Part shown: piece by piece, positions 6,921 to 13,551 of the stretch
Layout of the letters: each line of letters begins with the position of its first letter
Numbering within the stretch: the stretch's first letter is position 1
Virus record (IMG/VR): IMGVR_UViG_3300032322_002465
Location: 1-21,416 of that record
Strand: one strand, 5' to 3'
From: a virus
DNA length: 21,416 nt
Program-made: the position numbers and the translations under genes
Notes under the pieces: generated by a model
What the model was told of the DNA's origin: nothing
What the model saw: only the letters and a program-made list of their open reading frames with translations
Database searches by the model: none

Positions 6921-6936
6921 GGTTAAATATTTAACC
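6921..6936. promoter_or_regulatory. Perfect 16-base palindrome between divergent genes
   Basis: GGTTAAATATTTAACC is its own reverse complement and fills nearly all of the 18 bases between the start codons at 6918 (minus) and 6937 (plus). Each strand contains GTTAAATA, a 6-of-8 match to the late octamer TATAAATA, placed 7 or 9 bases before the respective ATG. It could be a divergent late promoter, an operator for a dimeric regulator, or a hairpin at the 5' end of both mRNAs. The inverted repeat is certain; the role is inferred. Confidence 0.5.
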
Positions 6937-7734
6937 ATGAAACTACCACCCCTTGAAGGAACTTTTGACCAATCTGAATTTTTTGTTTATGCCGCTGCTG
7001 ATGCTGACTATTTTGATTCCTATGGCATACCTCTCACAAACAGCCTGTTGAAACATACCCAATATGGCATACATGTGCATCTGTACAATCCTAGACCAGA
7101 TCAGTTGGATTTTTGTCGACAAACAGATCGAGTAAGCGTTACCTGGGAAACGTTTGATCCGGCGCAATTTGAATCTGCTATCAAGTTCTGGTCCAGACAG
7201 GATCTACCAGAACCCTATAATGGTCGTAAGAACAAAATGCTAGGACTAAAACAATTCACCAACAATGACAATTTGCCCATGTGGATTTACAAAACATACT
7301 ATGCTTGCATGCGTTTTGTTAGATTGGCTGAAATTGTCACTGAACCTTGCCGTTTTTTAGAAATAGACATTGACGGACTGGTGCGTGCACCTTTTCAGAT
7401 TAAGTTTGCTGACGAAGCTGATCGCGACTTTTATTTGTATGAAAAAGAAAAAGGCGGCCATTTGGCCGGATCTATTCTTTACACACCCAAGTCGTCTACC
7501 ATGCAGTTTATTCGAGAACTGGCAGCCACAATACGACAACAAATAGAACAAGACAACATCTATTGGTTTTTGGATCAGCACAGTTTAGATTTAGTTGTGA
7601 AAAAATACAACAAAGGGCTACTACCTATCAGTTATATCGATTGGCGTATGGCGCCTGATAGTGCGATCTGGTCAGCCAAAGGAAAACGCAAACATCTGGA
7701 AATATTCAAACAGGAATTGAGGAAATATAAATGA
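6937..7734 (+). CDS. Putative DxD-containing glycosyltransferase
   Basis: The 265-residue protein starts at the ATG at 6937; the frame is open upstream to 6883, but that would run through the palindrome and into the divergent gene. FFVYAAADADYF near the N-terminus is a GT-A first strand, and CRFLEIDIDGLVRAPF carries a DxD (DID, 144-146) flanked like the donor-binding motif of GT8-type enzymes. GGHLAGSILYTPKSS and WFLDQHSLDLV match the usual later blocks (substrate strand and a D-Q motif). The family is distant, so the assignment is to the fold and not to a specific transferase. It is the first gene of a ten-gene plus-strand block and overlaps the dehydrogenase gene by 4 bases (ATGA). No Shine-Dalgarno sequence is present. 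Confidence 0.72.
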   Translation: MKLPPLEGTFDQSEFFVYAAADADYFDSYGIPLTNSLLKHTQYGIHVHLYNPRPDQLDFCRQTDRVSVTWETFDPAQFESAIKFWSRQDLPEPYNGRKNKMLGLKQFTNNDNLPMWIYKTYYACMRFVRLAEIVTEPCRFLEIDIDGLVRAPFQIKFADEADRDFYLYEKEKGGHLAGSILYTPKSSTMQFIRELAATIRQQIEQDNIYWFLDQHSLDLVVKKYNKGLLPISYIDWRMAPDSAIWSAKGKRKHLEIFKQELRKYK

Positions 7735-8486
7735 AAATAGGCATCTTAGGATATGGCTGGGTTGGCAAGGCTGCCCACAAGTTATTTCCAACAGCAGTAA
7801 TACACGACAAGTACATTGAAGAGTATAAATCATTTCTTCCTAAGTGTGACATTGTATTTTTAGCGGTGCCCACTCCCTGGAACGGTCACGAACTAGACTG
7901 TAGTGCTGTCGAAGAGGCTATTTCAAATTGTAGTAGTGATTTGATTGTGATCCGCAGTGCTACCAGTCCAGGATTTGCAGATGCTATGGCCAAAAAATAT
8001 TGCAAACGTATCGTGGTACAACCCGAGTACTTGGGCGAAACTCCTAGTCATCCCATGCTAAACATGGCCGGCAGACAGTTTATGATCATTGGCGGCAATC
8101 CTGTAGATCGCAGAGCTGTGATTGATTGCTATGCCACAGTGTACAATGCCAATATCACTATTAGACAGGTCACCAATCTTGAAGCGGAAATTATAAAACT
8201 TTCAGAAAATCGAGCAATTTTTTTCAAGGTCATACAATGTCAAGAATTATACGATGCCTGTGAGGCCAGTGGTGTTGATTATTACACAGTGCGTGACGCT
8301 GTGTATGGAGATGATCCCAGGATGAACTTGTGGTGGACATTTGTGTATCCAAACAGCCGGGGCGCCAACAGCAAGTGTTTGCCCAAGGATGTACACGCCT
8401 GGTGTGCCTGGGCAGAAAGTTCCGGCTTGCATCCACAAGCAACATTAGACCTACTGGAATATAATCGCTCACTAATCAATGACTGA
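7731..8486 (+). CDS. Shortened UDP-glucose/GDP-mannose dehydrogenase family protein
   Basis: The 251-residue protein has the NAD-binding motif GYGWVG (7-12) and the signature positions of nucleotide-sugar 6-dehydrogenases in order. These are VPTP at 46-49, an RSATSPG segment (75-81; family RSTVPPG), QPEYLGE with Glu99 (family NPEFLRE), IKLSEN with Lys156 and Asn160, and SKCLPKD with the catalytic Cys216, Lys219 and Asp220. The enzyme class oxidises a nucleotide-sugar C6 alcohol to a uronic acid in two NAD-dependent steps. Full-length members have about 400-450 residues. This one ends shortly after the central domain and lacks the C-terminal domain that completes the UDP-sugar site. It is therefore either a minimal enzyme with another substrate or needs a partner. 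It overlaps both neighbours, and GAGG lies 8 bases before its ATG. Confidence 0.87.
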   Translation: MKIGILGYGWVGKAAHKLFPTAVIHDKYIEEYKSFLPKCDIVFLAVPTPWNGHELDCSAVEEAISNCSSDLIVIRSATSPGFADAMAKKYCKRIVVQPEYLGETPSHPMLNMAGRQFMIIGGNPVDRRAVIDCYATVYNANITIRQVTNLEAEIIKLSENRAIFFKVIQCQELYDACEASGVDYYTVRDAVYGDDPRMNLWWTFVYPNSRGANSKCLPKDVHAWCAWAESSGLHPQATLDLLEYNRSLIND

Positions 8487-9255
8487 CCTAATATATCAAG
8501 TCGCGGTCGGTCCTCAAAACCCGCTGTATGAATTTTGTGTCGCCAGTGTGGCACGCTATTGCCAACGCCACGGAATCACACACATTGTTCAAAGAGAACC
8601 CATATTGAAAATACGTCCAGACAACAGTCATCGTAGTAGTCTGGCAGTTGAAAGATTGGGTTATCTGCCTATTTTTGAAAAAGAAAATGCGTTTGATCTG
8701 TTTGATCAATACCACGACATCTGTGTCATAGACAGTGATATCTACATTGCCGACCATGCTCCTAACATATTTGATGAACTAGAAGACTATGAATTTGGAG
8801 GAGTAGCCGAGCGTGAGATGCCGTTGCTAGATCGACACCGCAAAAAGATTCGCAAATACAGTGAAGGACAGTATAGATCTCTTGAACATGAAGCTGATTT
8901 TCGTTGGAATAACCTCGGAGCTGAATTCTATAACATGGGACTGATGCTTTGTTCACACAAAATTAAATCATATCTAAATGGTCAAACAGCATGGCAATTT
9001 ATCAATAGGCCTGAATTCAAAAGATTTGTTGATGGGGAAGGACACTGGCGCTGGTCCACAGATCAAACTTTATTAAATTACTGGATCAAACGATACAAAA
9101 TTAAAACTAAAAATTTAGATTGGCGTTGGAATGCCTTGTATCGCGGCATCGAAGATCAATATCTCGGCCAGGCATATTTTATACATTTCTTTTTGGCTGA
9201 TCACATACCCAAAGATCGTACAATAGAGCAAATTGTTTCAGAGATATATCAATGA
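8479..9255 (+). CDS. DxD glycosyltransferase (GT-A fold)
   Basis: The 258-residue protein begins with a GT-A opening (LIYQVAVGPQNPLYEFCVAS), then VERLGYLPIFEK, then CVIDSDIYIAD with the DxD motif DSD at 85-87. The middle AEFYNMGLMLCSH and the WSTDQTLLNYW block with its D-Q pair match the donor/acceptor and lid blocks of GT8-like enzymes. The late FIHFFLADHIPKDR places a histidine where GT8 members carry their second metal ligand. It therefore looks like an intact sugar transferase of unknown specificity. Its start overlaps the dehydrogenase gene by 8 bases, and its stop overlaps the next start in ATGA, consistent with one polycistronic message. Confidence 0.82.
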   Translation: MTDLIYQVAVGPQNPLYEFCVASVARYCQRHGITHIVQREPILKIRPDNSHRSSLAVERLGYLPIFEKENAFDLFDQYHDICVIDSDIYIADHAPNIFDELEDYEFGGVAEREMPLLDRHRKKIRKYSEGQYRSLEHEADFRWNNLGAEFYNMGLMLCSHKIKSYLNGQTAWQFINRPEFKRFVDGEGHWRWSTDQTLLNYWIKRYKIKTKNLDWRWNALYRGIEDQYLGQAYFIHFFLADHIPKDRTIEQIVSEIYQ

Positions 9256-9944
9256 AAGCCTATGTAATCACTATTCAAGGTCACGAGTATTCAGAATCAG
9301 TGGCCCGTCGTTGTGTGGAATCAGCCAATAAATTTGATATAGCGGTGGAAACTTTTTGGGCTGTGACCAAAGACAATGTTCGGCAAGTAATGGATCAAGA
9401 AAATCTACGTTGGTCTTGGGCCAATATGAACACCGCAAAAACTCGTTGTCCTTATACCAGTCTTGAACAATTCCCGTATAGAACCAAAAGTTTAGAAGCA
9501 AAAATGGCCTGCTCGATGAGCCACTACCTGTTATGGAAACGATGTGTGGAACTCAACGAAAACGTTTTGATATTAGAACATGATGCAGTTTTTATAGCAC
9601 CTTTACCGCCTATTGAATTTACAGGCGCCATACAGATCAATGATCCTGCTGGCGGTGGATATCGTGGCCGAGACCATAGCATGATCATGCGAGAACGAGC
9701 CACGCCAGGGGTTCATTCACTGACACCAAAACGTCCCATTGACAGTATGATTCCAGACGGATTCAGCGGCAACAGTGCTTACATTGTCAAGCCCTGGGCA
9801 GCTGAAAAATTTGTTGGCACTTTTCACCGTTTAGGAGTGTGGCCCAATGATGCCACTATTTGTAAACAACTGTTTCCTTGGCTCCAAGAATTATATCCAT
9901 TTGTGACTGTGGTACAACAAAAACACAGCACCAGCACTGTATAA
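9252..9944 (+). CDS. Glycosyltransferase family 25 protein (LPS-type)
   Basis: The 230-residue protein matches the GT25 layout. It opens with AYVITIQGHEYSESVARRC, has the conserved Ser-His of CSMSHYLLWKRC (about 87-98), and then LILEHDAVFI with the acidic EHD motif at 109-111 in place of DxD. A later SGNSAYIVKPWAAEKF corresponds to the family block that ends the donor site. GT25 enzymes commonly add galactose or glucose to lipopolysaccharide core or O-chains. The gene overlaps its upstream neighbour by 4 bases and ends in GTATAA, where the stop lies inside a late-promoter octamer that serves the following gene. A second GT25 member is at 12940-13551. Confidence 0.87.
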   Translation: MKAYVITIQGHEYSESVARRCVESANKFDIAVETFWAVTKDNVRQVMDQENLRWSWANMNTAKTRCPYTSLEQFPYRTKSLEAKMACSMSHYLLWKRCVELNENVLILEHDAVFIAPLPPIEFTGAIQINDPAGGGYRGRDHSMIMRERATPGVHSLTPKRPIDSMIPDGFSGNSAYIVKPWAAEKFVGTFHRLGVWPNDATICKQLFPWLQELYPFVTVVQQKHSTSTV

Positions 9945-9947
9945 ATA
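9940..9947 (+). promoter_or_regulatory. Perfect T4-type late promoter octamer TATAAATA
   Basis: TATAAATA is identical to the T4 late consensus. It overlaps the TAA stop codon of the GT25 gene and is followed by 26 bases, including AAAGGA, before the ATG at 9974. It falls in the only gap in the plus-strand block, so genes from 9974 to 13551 can be transcribed late independently of the first four. Confidence 0.8.
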
Positions 9948-9973
9948 TACGCATATTAAAATAAAAGGATCCC

Positions 9974-10549
9974 ATGGGTAAAAATGAAACATACATGAAA
10001 GCACATTATCCTGACGCCCTTCCTACCAAGGTACAGGGTCGGGTCATAACTGAAATGCGGGCAGTGGCTGGCGCCACACCGCCCGGATGTTTCATGGAAG
10101 TAGGAGTGTATCAAGGCGGGACCGCCTGGCACTTGTGTGAAGTGGCAAAGAAACAAAATCGACAGGTGTTCTTGTATGATACTTTTGAAGGTATACCTTT
10201 CAAGGACGACATAGATCATCACAATGTGGGTGACTTCAGCGACACTGACTACGACTTGGTAAAATCACAGTTGCCCTATGCCACAGTGATCAAAGGCACT
10301 TTTCCTGACAGTGCTATGACTATGCCGCCTATTGCTTTTGCACACATTGATTGTGATCAGTACCGTGCTATACGACAAAGTGTGGCCCATGTATTGCCCT
10401 TGATGGTACCAGGCGGCATCATTTGGTTTGACGATGTGGTTGACTGGATACCCGGAACCATGCAAGCCATCAAAGAAATGTTTGGCGACCAATATGTGGT
10501 CAGTGCCACCAAAAAAGTCTATGTAAAAATCACAGACAGGATGAAATGA
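9974..10549 (+). CDS. TylF/MycF-like O-methyltransferase
   Basis: The 191-residue protein matches the TylF (macrocin O-methyltransferase) family. Motif I is FMEVGVYQGGTAWHL (40-54), then FLYDTFEGIP as the strand 2 block ending in the SAM-ribose acid. AFAHIDCDQY (121-130) carries the metal-binding Asp pair, and GGIIWFDDV holds the second Asp-Asp. These metal-dependent enzymes methylate sugar hydroxyls. In a glycosyltransferase cluster the likely role is O-methylation of a sugar residue, for example as a chain cap. The start has AAAGGA about 7 bases upstream and its own late promoter. It overlaps the next gene by 4 bases. It is shorter than typical TylF proteins (about 250 residues), mainly at the N-terminus, but all visible motifs are present. 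Confidence 0.87.
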   Translation: MGKNETYMKAHYPDALPTKVQGRVITEMRAVAGATPPGCFMEVGVYQGGTAWHLCEVAKKQNRQVFLYDTFEGIPFKDDIDHHNVGDFSDTDYDLVKSQLPYATVIKGTFPDSAMTMPPIAFAHIDCDQYRAIRQSVAHVLPLMVPGGIIWFDDVVDWIPGTMQAIKEMFGDQYVVSATKKVYVKITDRMK

Positions 10550-11121
10550 AAATATATCAATACGCCAATCACGACGAGTATGTGGCCGCACAGATCGAAG
10601 CAAATGTACGCAAAATCAAAAATGTCTGGGTTGATCGACGAACCATTGAAACCATATCGGCCAGACATGATCAAGTGCATGGTATACTGTGCCATGGTAC
10701 CAGGAATGCCACGGAACAACGATATTTTTTAGAGTCGTTTCCGCAAGCCAAAATCATAGGCACAGAGATCAGTCCCACCGCTGACCAGTTTCCTATGACC
10801 GTGCAATGGGACTTTCATGAAGTCAATGCAGACTGGACCGGGCGCATGGACATAGTGTACAGCAATGCCATAGATCACTCGTATGATCCGGCATTGGCCT
10901 TGCGTGTGTGGGCTGACCAACTGGCCACCAATGGCCGCTTGTATGTGGAACATGCCTATGCTCCCGAGGATAACTATGCGCGAGCATCGGATCCCTTGGA
11001 AATTCACGACCCAGAAATACGTGAGATCATACAGAGTCTTGGCCTGACCTTGGAACATACTTTTGATACCACTGGCATCAAAGGTCGTTGTCCTTGTAGA
11101 GTGTATGTGATAAGAGTTTGA
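10546..11121 (+). CDS. Class I SAM-dependent methyltransferase-like protein
   Basis: The 191-residue protein has a motif I-like strand and turn (GILCHGTRNATEQRYF, about 46-61) in which the usual Gly-x-Gly is changed to HGTRN. Then comes AKIIGTEISPTA, with Glu in the SAM-ribose position. MDIVYSNAIDHSYDP is the typical post-strand-4 block of methyltransferase type 11 proteins (DxVxSxxxxEH in others), and LATNGRLYVEHAYAP follows. It keeps the fold and an acidic ribose contact, so activity is plausible but the glycine-rich loop is unusual. Overlap by 4 bases with the upstream methyltransferase gene and AGGA close to the ATG indicate coupled expression. The target is presumably a sugar or a glycan terminus, inferred only from context. 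Confidence 0.77.
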   Translation: MKIYQYANHDEYVAAQIEANVRKIKNVWVDRRTIETISARHDQVHGILCHGTRNATEQRYFLESFPQAKIIGTEISPTADQFPMTVQWDFHEVNADWTGRMDIVYSNAIDHSYDPALALRVWADQLATNGRLYVEHAYAPEDNYARASDPLEIHDPEIREIIQSLGLTLEHTFDTTGIKGRCPCRVYVIRV

Positions 11122-11122
11122 T

Positions 11123-11683
11123 ATGATACATCCTGATTTTTCCCATTGCCACAGCCTACAAGAGTTCTATGATGAAGCCTGCACATTGTTCACAGCTGAA
11201 TATGGTGTGGATTTTGTGTTGTATTGGCAACACATCAACCAACTGGCCAAGCACTGTGACAGTTACAAAGAACTAGGAGCTTTCCAAGGAGTCAGTGCCG
11301 CGGCTGCCATGTTGGGTAACCCACAAATGAAATATGTGGAACTGGTTGATGTGACCTTTGAAAGACTCGTGCCACATCAGCATGTGTTCAAAGATTTTCC
11401 GGGCCAACTCAAACTCAATCAAAATTCCAGCGTGGATACTGCGGTGCCAGTATCATCCGTGGACATGATTCTAGTAGATAGTTTGCATACAGCCAAACAT
11501 GTCATCCAAGAACTACACCTACATGCGCCGCATGTGAAAAAATACATAGTGTTTCATGATGCCAAATATGCTCCTATCAAAGAGGTCATAGACAAGTTTG
11601 TGGCCAAAAATAAAGAGTGGCGCTATCTGATATACGATGATCGCAGTTTTGGTTACGCTGTTATAGAAAAAAATCTATCATGA
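11123..11683 (+). CDS. Methyltransferase-fold protein (Methyltransf_24 / cephalosporin-hydroxylase-like)
   Basis: The 186-residue protein has motif I as SYKELGAFQGVSAAAAM (about 47-63), strand 2 ending in YVELVDVT, VDMILVDSLHTAKHV in the strand 4 region, and KKYIVFHDAKYA in the strand 5 region with a His-Asp pair. This order matches the class I methyltransferase subfamily in which LxDxxHxxxxVxxDL and FHD motifs bind a metal, often found in glycan loci. It starts 1 base after the preceding stop codon and overlaps the next gene by 4 bases. It is the third methyltransferase-type gene in a row. Whether it methylates a sugar hydroxyl, hydroxylates or is a structural partner of its neighbours cannot be told from sequence. 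Confidence 0.75.
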   Translation: MIHPDFSHCHSLQEFYDEACTLFTAEYGVDFVLYWQHINQLAKHCDSYKELGAFQGVSAAAAMLGNPQMKYVELVDVTFERLVPHQHVFKDFPGQLKLNQNSSVDTAVPVSSVDMILVDSLHTAKHVIQELHLHAPHVKKYIVFHDAKYAPIKEVIDKFVAKNKEWRYLIYDDRSFGYAVIEKNLS

Positions 11684-12453
11684 AACATGTGGTTCAACGC
11701 TATTGGAGCACCAGGATACCCAATCTCATGTACAGTTGTCCCGGGTTTGGAGACATTGTACACAGTTGCCTGTTGACCTATCTGTATGGGCAGGCACACG
11801 GACAACCGGCCACCTTGCACATAGCCAGTCATCAGTACAATCGCGACAAGCCTGCCACCTGGGCCGAAGTGATTGGTCTGTTTCCACCTGGCACGGTTTT
11901 TTTACAACCTCACAAAACTGGCGATATGACTGATCAAGCATTTCTTGATCTTGTCCTGTCTCAGGCACCCAATGCTGAACTACACTACTACAAAAAATAT
12001 CCTGGTAAATTACAGTCACCAATTGCACCTTCGTTCTGGGTGGATGACTATCTTGTTGCTGAAAAATTTCCTTGTCTTTCAGCAACCAACCCAGGCCACT
12101 CTATACAACTGCCAGACAATTTTGCTACCATGCAAATGGATGCGACCAGTATCCAAAGGAGACCCACACAACCACAAATTGATCAACTTTATAAAAAGTT
12201 TGCAGATCTTGGTTGTGAAATTGTCATAGTAGGTGGCGAGGCTACAGATCCAGCCTTGCGCCGAGCACCCGGAGCAGGCTATGCCATGAGTCGTGCCCGT
12301 TATCACATTGGTGTTGACAGCGGTTACCTGCATCTGGCACAACTTTATTTCCGACCAGAAAACATTTATCTTTATACCAATAGAGATGAAGGCAAATGGG
12401 AACACCATCTCAAGATGGCCCGCGACAATGGATGTCACATCAATGAGTATTGA
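11680..12453 (+). CDS. GT9/heptosyltransferase-like glycosyltransferase
   Basis: The 257-residue protein has the two hallmarks of the GT9-like GT-B fold. These are an N-terminal glycine-rich loop SCPGFGDIVHSC (19-30; family GxGDxxxxxP) and a C-terminal ARYHIGVDSGYLHLAQLY (206-223), the donor-site block found in heptosyltransferases as xGxDSGxxHLA. Between them VIVGGEATDP is the strand that ends the inter-domain cleft. Heptosyltransferases transfer ADP-heptose to LPS inner core; related phage proteins have unknown donors. At 257 residues it is shorter than the usual 320-360, so part of the N-terminal domain is reduced. It overlaps the upstream gene by 4 bases and the downstream methyltransferase gene by 11. 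Confidence 0.8.
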   Translation: MKHVVQRYWSTRIPNLMYSCPGFGDIVHSCLLTYLYGQAHGQPATLHIASHQYNRDKPATWAEVIGLFPPGTVFLQPHKTGDMTDQAFLDLVLSQAPNAELHYYKKYPGKLQSPIAPSFWVDDYLVAEKFPCLSATNPGHSIQLPDNFATMQMDATSIQRRPTQPQIDQLYKKFADLGCEIVIVGGEATDPALRRAPGAGYAMSRARYHIGVDSGYLHLAQLYFRPENIYLYTNRDEGKWEHHLKMARDNGCHINEY

Positions 12454-12943
12454 CACGATCACTCACAACGATCAGCCTTACCCTCGATTCCAAAGCGAAG
12501 GGTTTGCGGCACAATATGCTTGGCCTTTTGCCAAAAAACTCTGCATTGGGCAAGGATTAGACATAGGGTGTAACAGGGCCGAATGGGCATTTCCTGGCGC
12601 TCAAATGATTGATTTAAAAATTGACGACGACTACGATGCTTACAATCTGCCGGATCACAGCGTTGATTACATTTTTAGTTCGCACTGCCTGGAACATTTG
12701 ACTGATTGGGTAAAGGCGCTGGATCATTGGACCACACGATTGAGATCCGGAGGTGTGATGTTCTTGTATCTGCCGCACTATGATCAAACCTACTGGCGTC
12801 CTTGGCACAATCGCAAACATCTCAGTGTGTTACAGTCTGACTACTTGGCAGATTACTACAAATCCAGAGGATACAGAAAAATATTTGTGACTCCAGGTCA
12901 CGATCTAAATCATAGCTTTTATGCTGTAGCAGAAAAACAATGA
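12443..12943 (+). CDS. Class I SAM-dependent methyltransferase (type 11-like)
   Basis: The 166-residue protein has motif I GLDIGCNRAEW (38-48), then AQMIDLKI with Asp as the ribose ligand. Next come the strand 4 block VDYIFSSHCLEHLTDW, whose HCLEH is the classic type 11 signature, and RSGGVMFLYLPHYDQ after it. It is a compact but complete methyltransferase core. ATGs at 12428 and 12443 are both possible; 12443 gives the smaller overlap with the GT9-like gene, and neither has a clear ribosome binding site. The end overlaps the following GT25 gene by 4 bases. By context it modifies a sugar residue of the same glycan; the target atom cannot be inferred. Confidence 0.83.
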   Translation: MSIDTITHNDQPYPRFQSEGFAAQYAWPFAKKLCIGQGLDIGCNRAEWAFPGAQMIDLKIDDDYDAYNLPDHSVDYIFSSHCLEHLTDWVKALDHWTTRLRSGGVMFLYLPHYDQTYWRPWHNRKHLSVLQSDYLADYYKSRGYRKIFVTPGHDLNHSFYAVAEKQ

Positions 12944-13551
12944 AAAATTACATCATCCATCTGCCAGACTTTGACAGCAGTGTTGCCATGGCCACACATG
13001 CTCTTGACACAGGAACTAGCCAGGGTTGGAATTTAGAACTGTATGCCGGTGTTGACGGAAGAACGGTGGCCGGAGACGCATGGGACTCCACTGGTATCAC
13101 CATCAATCAGGCCAGTGCCAAATGTCGAGACATGATGCAACTTCCTGGTGTTCGAGGTTGTTTTTTGAGTCATTGGAATTTGTGGCAACACTGTGCCAAA
13201 ACACAACAGCCCATTGGCATATTTGAACATGACATAGAATTTTTAAAATCTTATCAAAAACTTGAATTTGAACATGTGCTCAAACTGGAGGGATTCAGTC
13301 TTAAAAAACCTAGACCTGCTGGCGAATGGTATGAAGGTGCCAGGGCCTACATATTAAAACCAGCAGGAGCTCTACGGCTGTTGAACTGGGTCAAACAAAA
13401 TGGTGCTATACCCGCAGATGTGTGCATAGGATTAAATGTTGTGGACATTGTTTTACAAAGAGATGAACTGGTAAGAATCGCCCAACAGGCCCCTGACAAG
13501 TGGCACAAACACAAACAGAGTTTTACTTGGAACCTGGAACAACAGGAGTAA
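12940..13551 (+). CDS. Glycosyltransferase family 25-like protein, last gene of the plus block
   Basis: The 203-residue protein has the GT25 features seen at 9252-9944. YIIHLPDFDSSVA is the first strand, VRGCFLSHWNLWQHC (71-85) holds the Ser-His, and IGIFEHDIEFL has the EHD motif at 96-98. ARAYILKPAGALRLL follows as the late block. The two genes are therefore paralogues, but the sequences are well diverged, so they probably use different donors or linkages. It overlaps the upstream methyltransferase by 4 bases. Its 3' end overlaps the 3' end of the opposite-strand GT-B gene by 29 bases, a tail-to-tail junction without any strong terminator, so the two messages may interfere. Confidence 0.83.
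   Translation: MKNYIIHLPDFDSSVAMATHALDTGTSQGWNLELYAGVDGRTVAGDAWDSTGITINQASAKCRDMMQLPGVRGCFLSHWNLWQHCAKTQQPIGIFEHDIEFLKSYQKLEFEHVLKLEGFSLKKPRPAGEWYEGARAYILKPAGALRLLNWVKQNGAIPADVCIGLNVVDIVLQRDELVRIAQQAPDKWHKHKQSFTWNLEQQE

Noticed and set aside
6883-6936. Upstream start at 6883 for the plus-strand glycosyltransferase
   Set aside because: It would translate through the palindrome and overlap the first codons of the divergent gene; the ATG at 6937 begins the conserved-looking part.
12293-12442. N-terminal extension of the methyltransferase gene to 12293
   Set aside because: It would run 150 bases into the GT9-like gene, whose DSGxxHLA motif is coded there in another frame; the methyltransferase core needs only the start at 12443 (or 12428).
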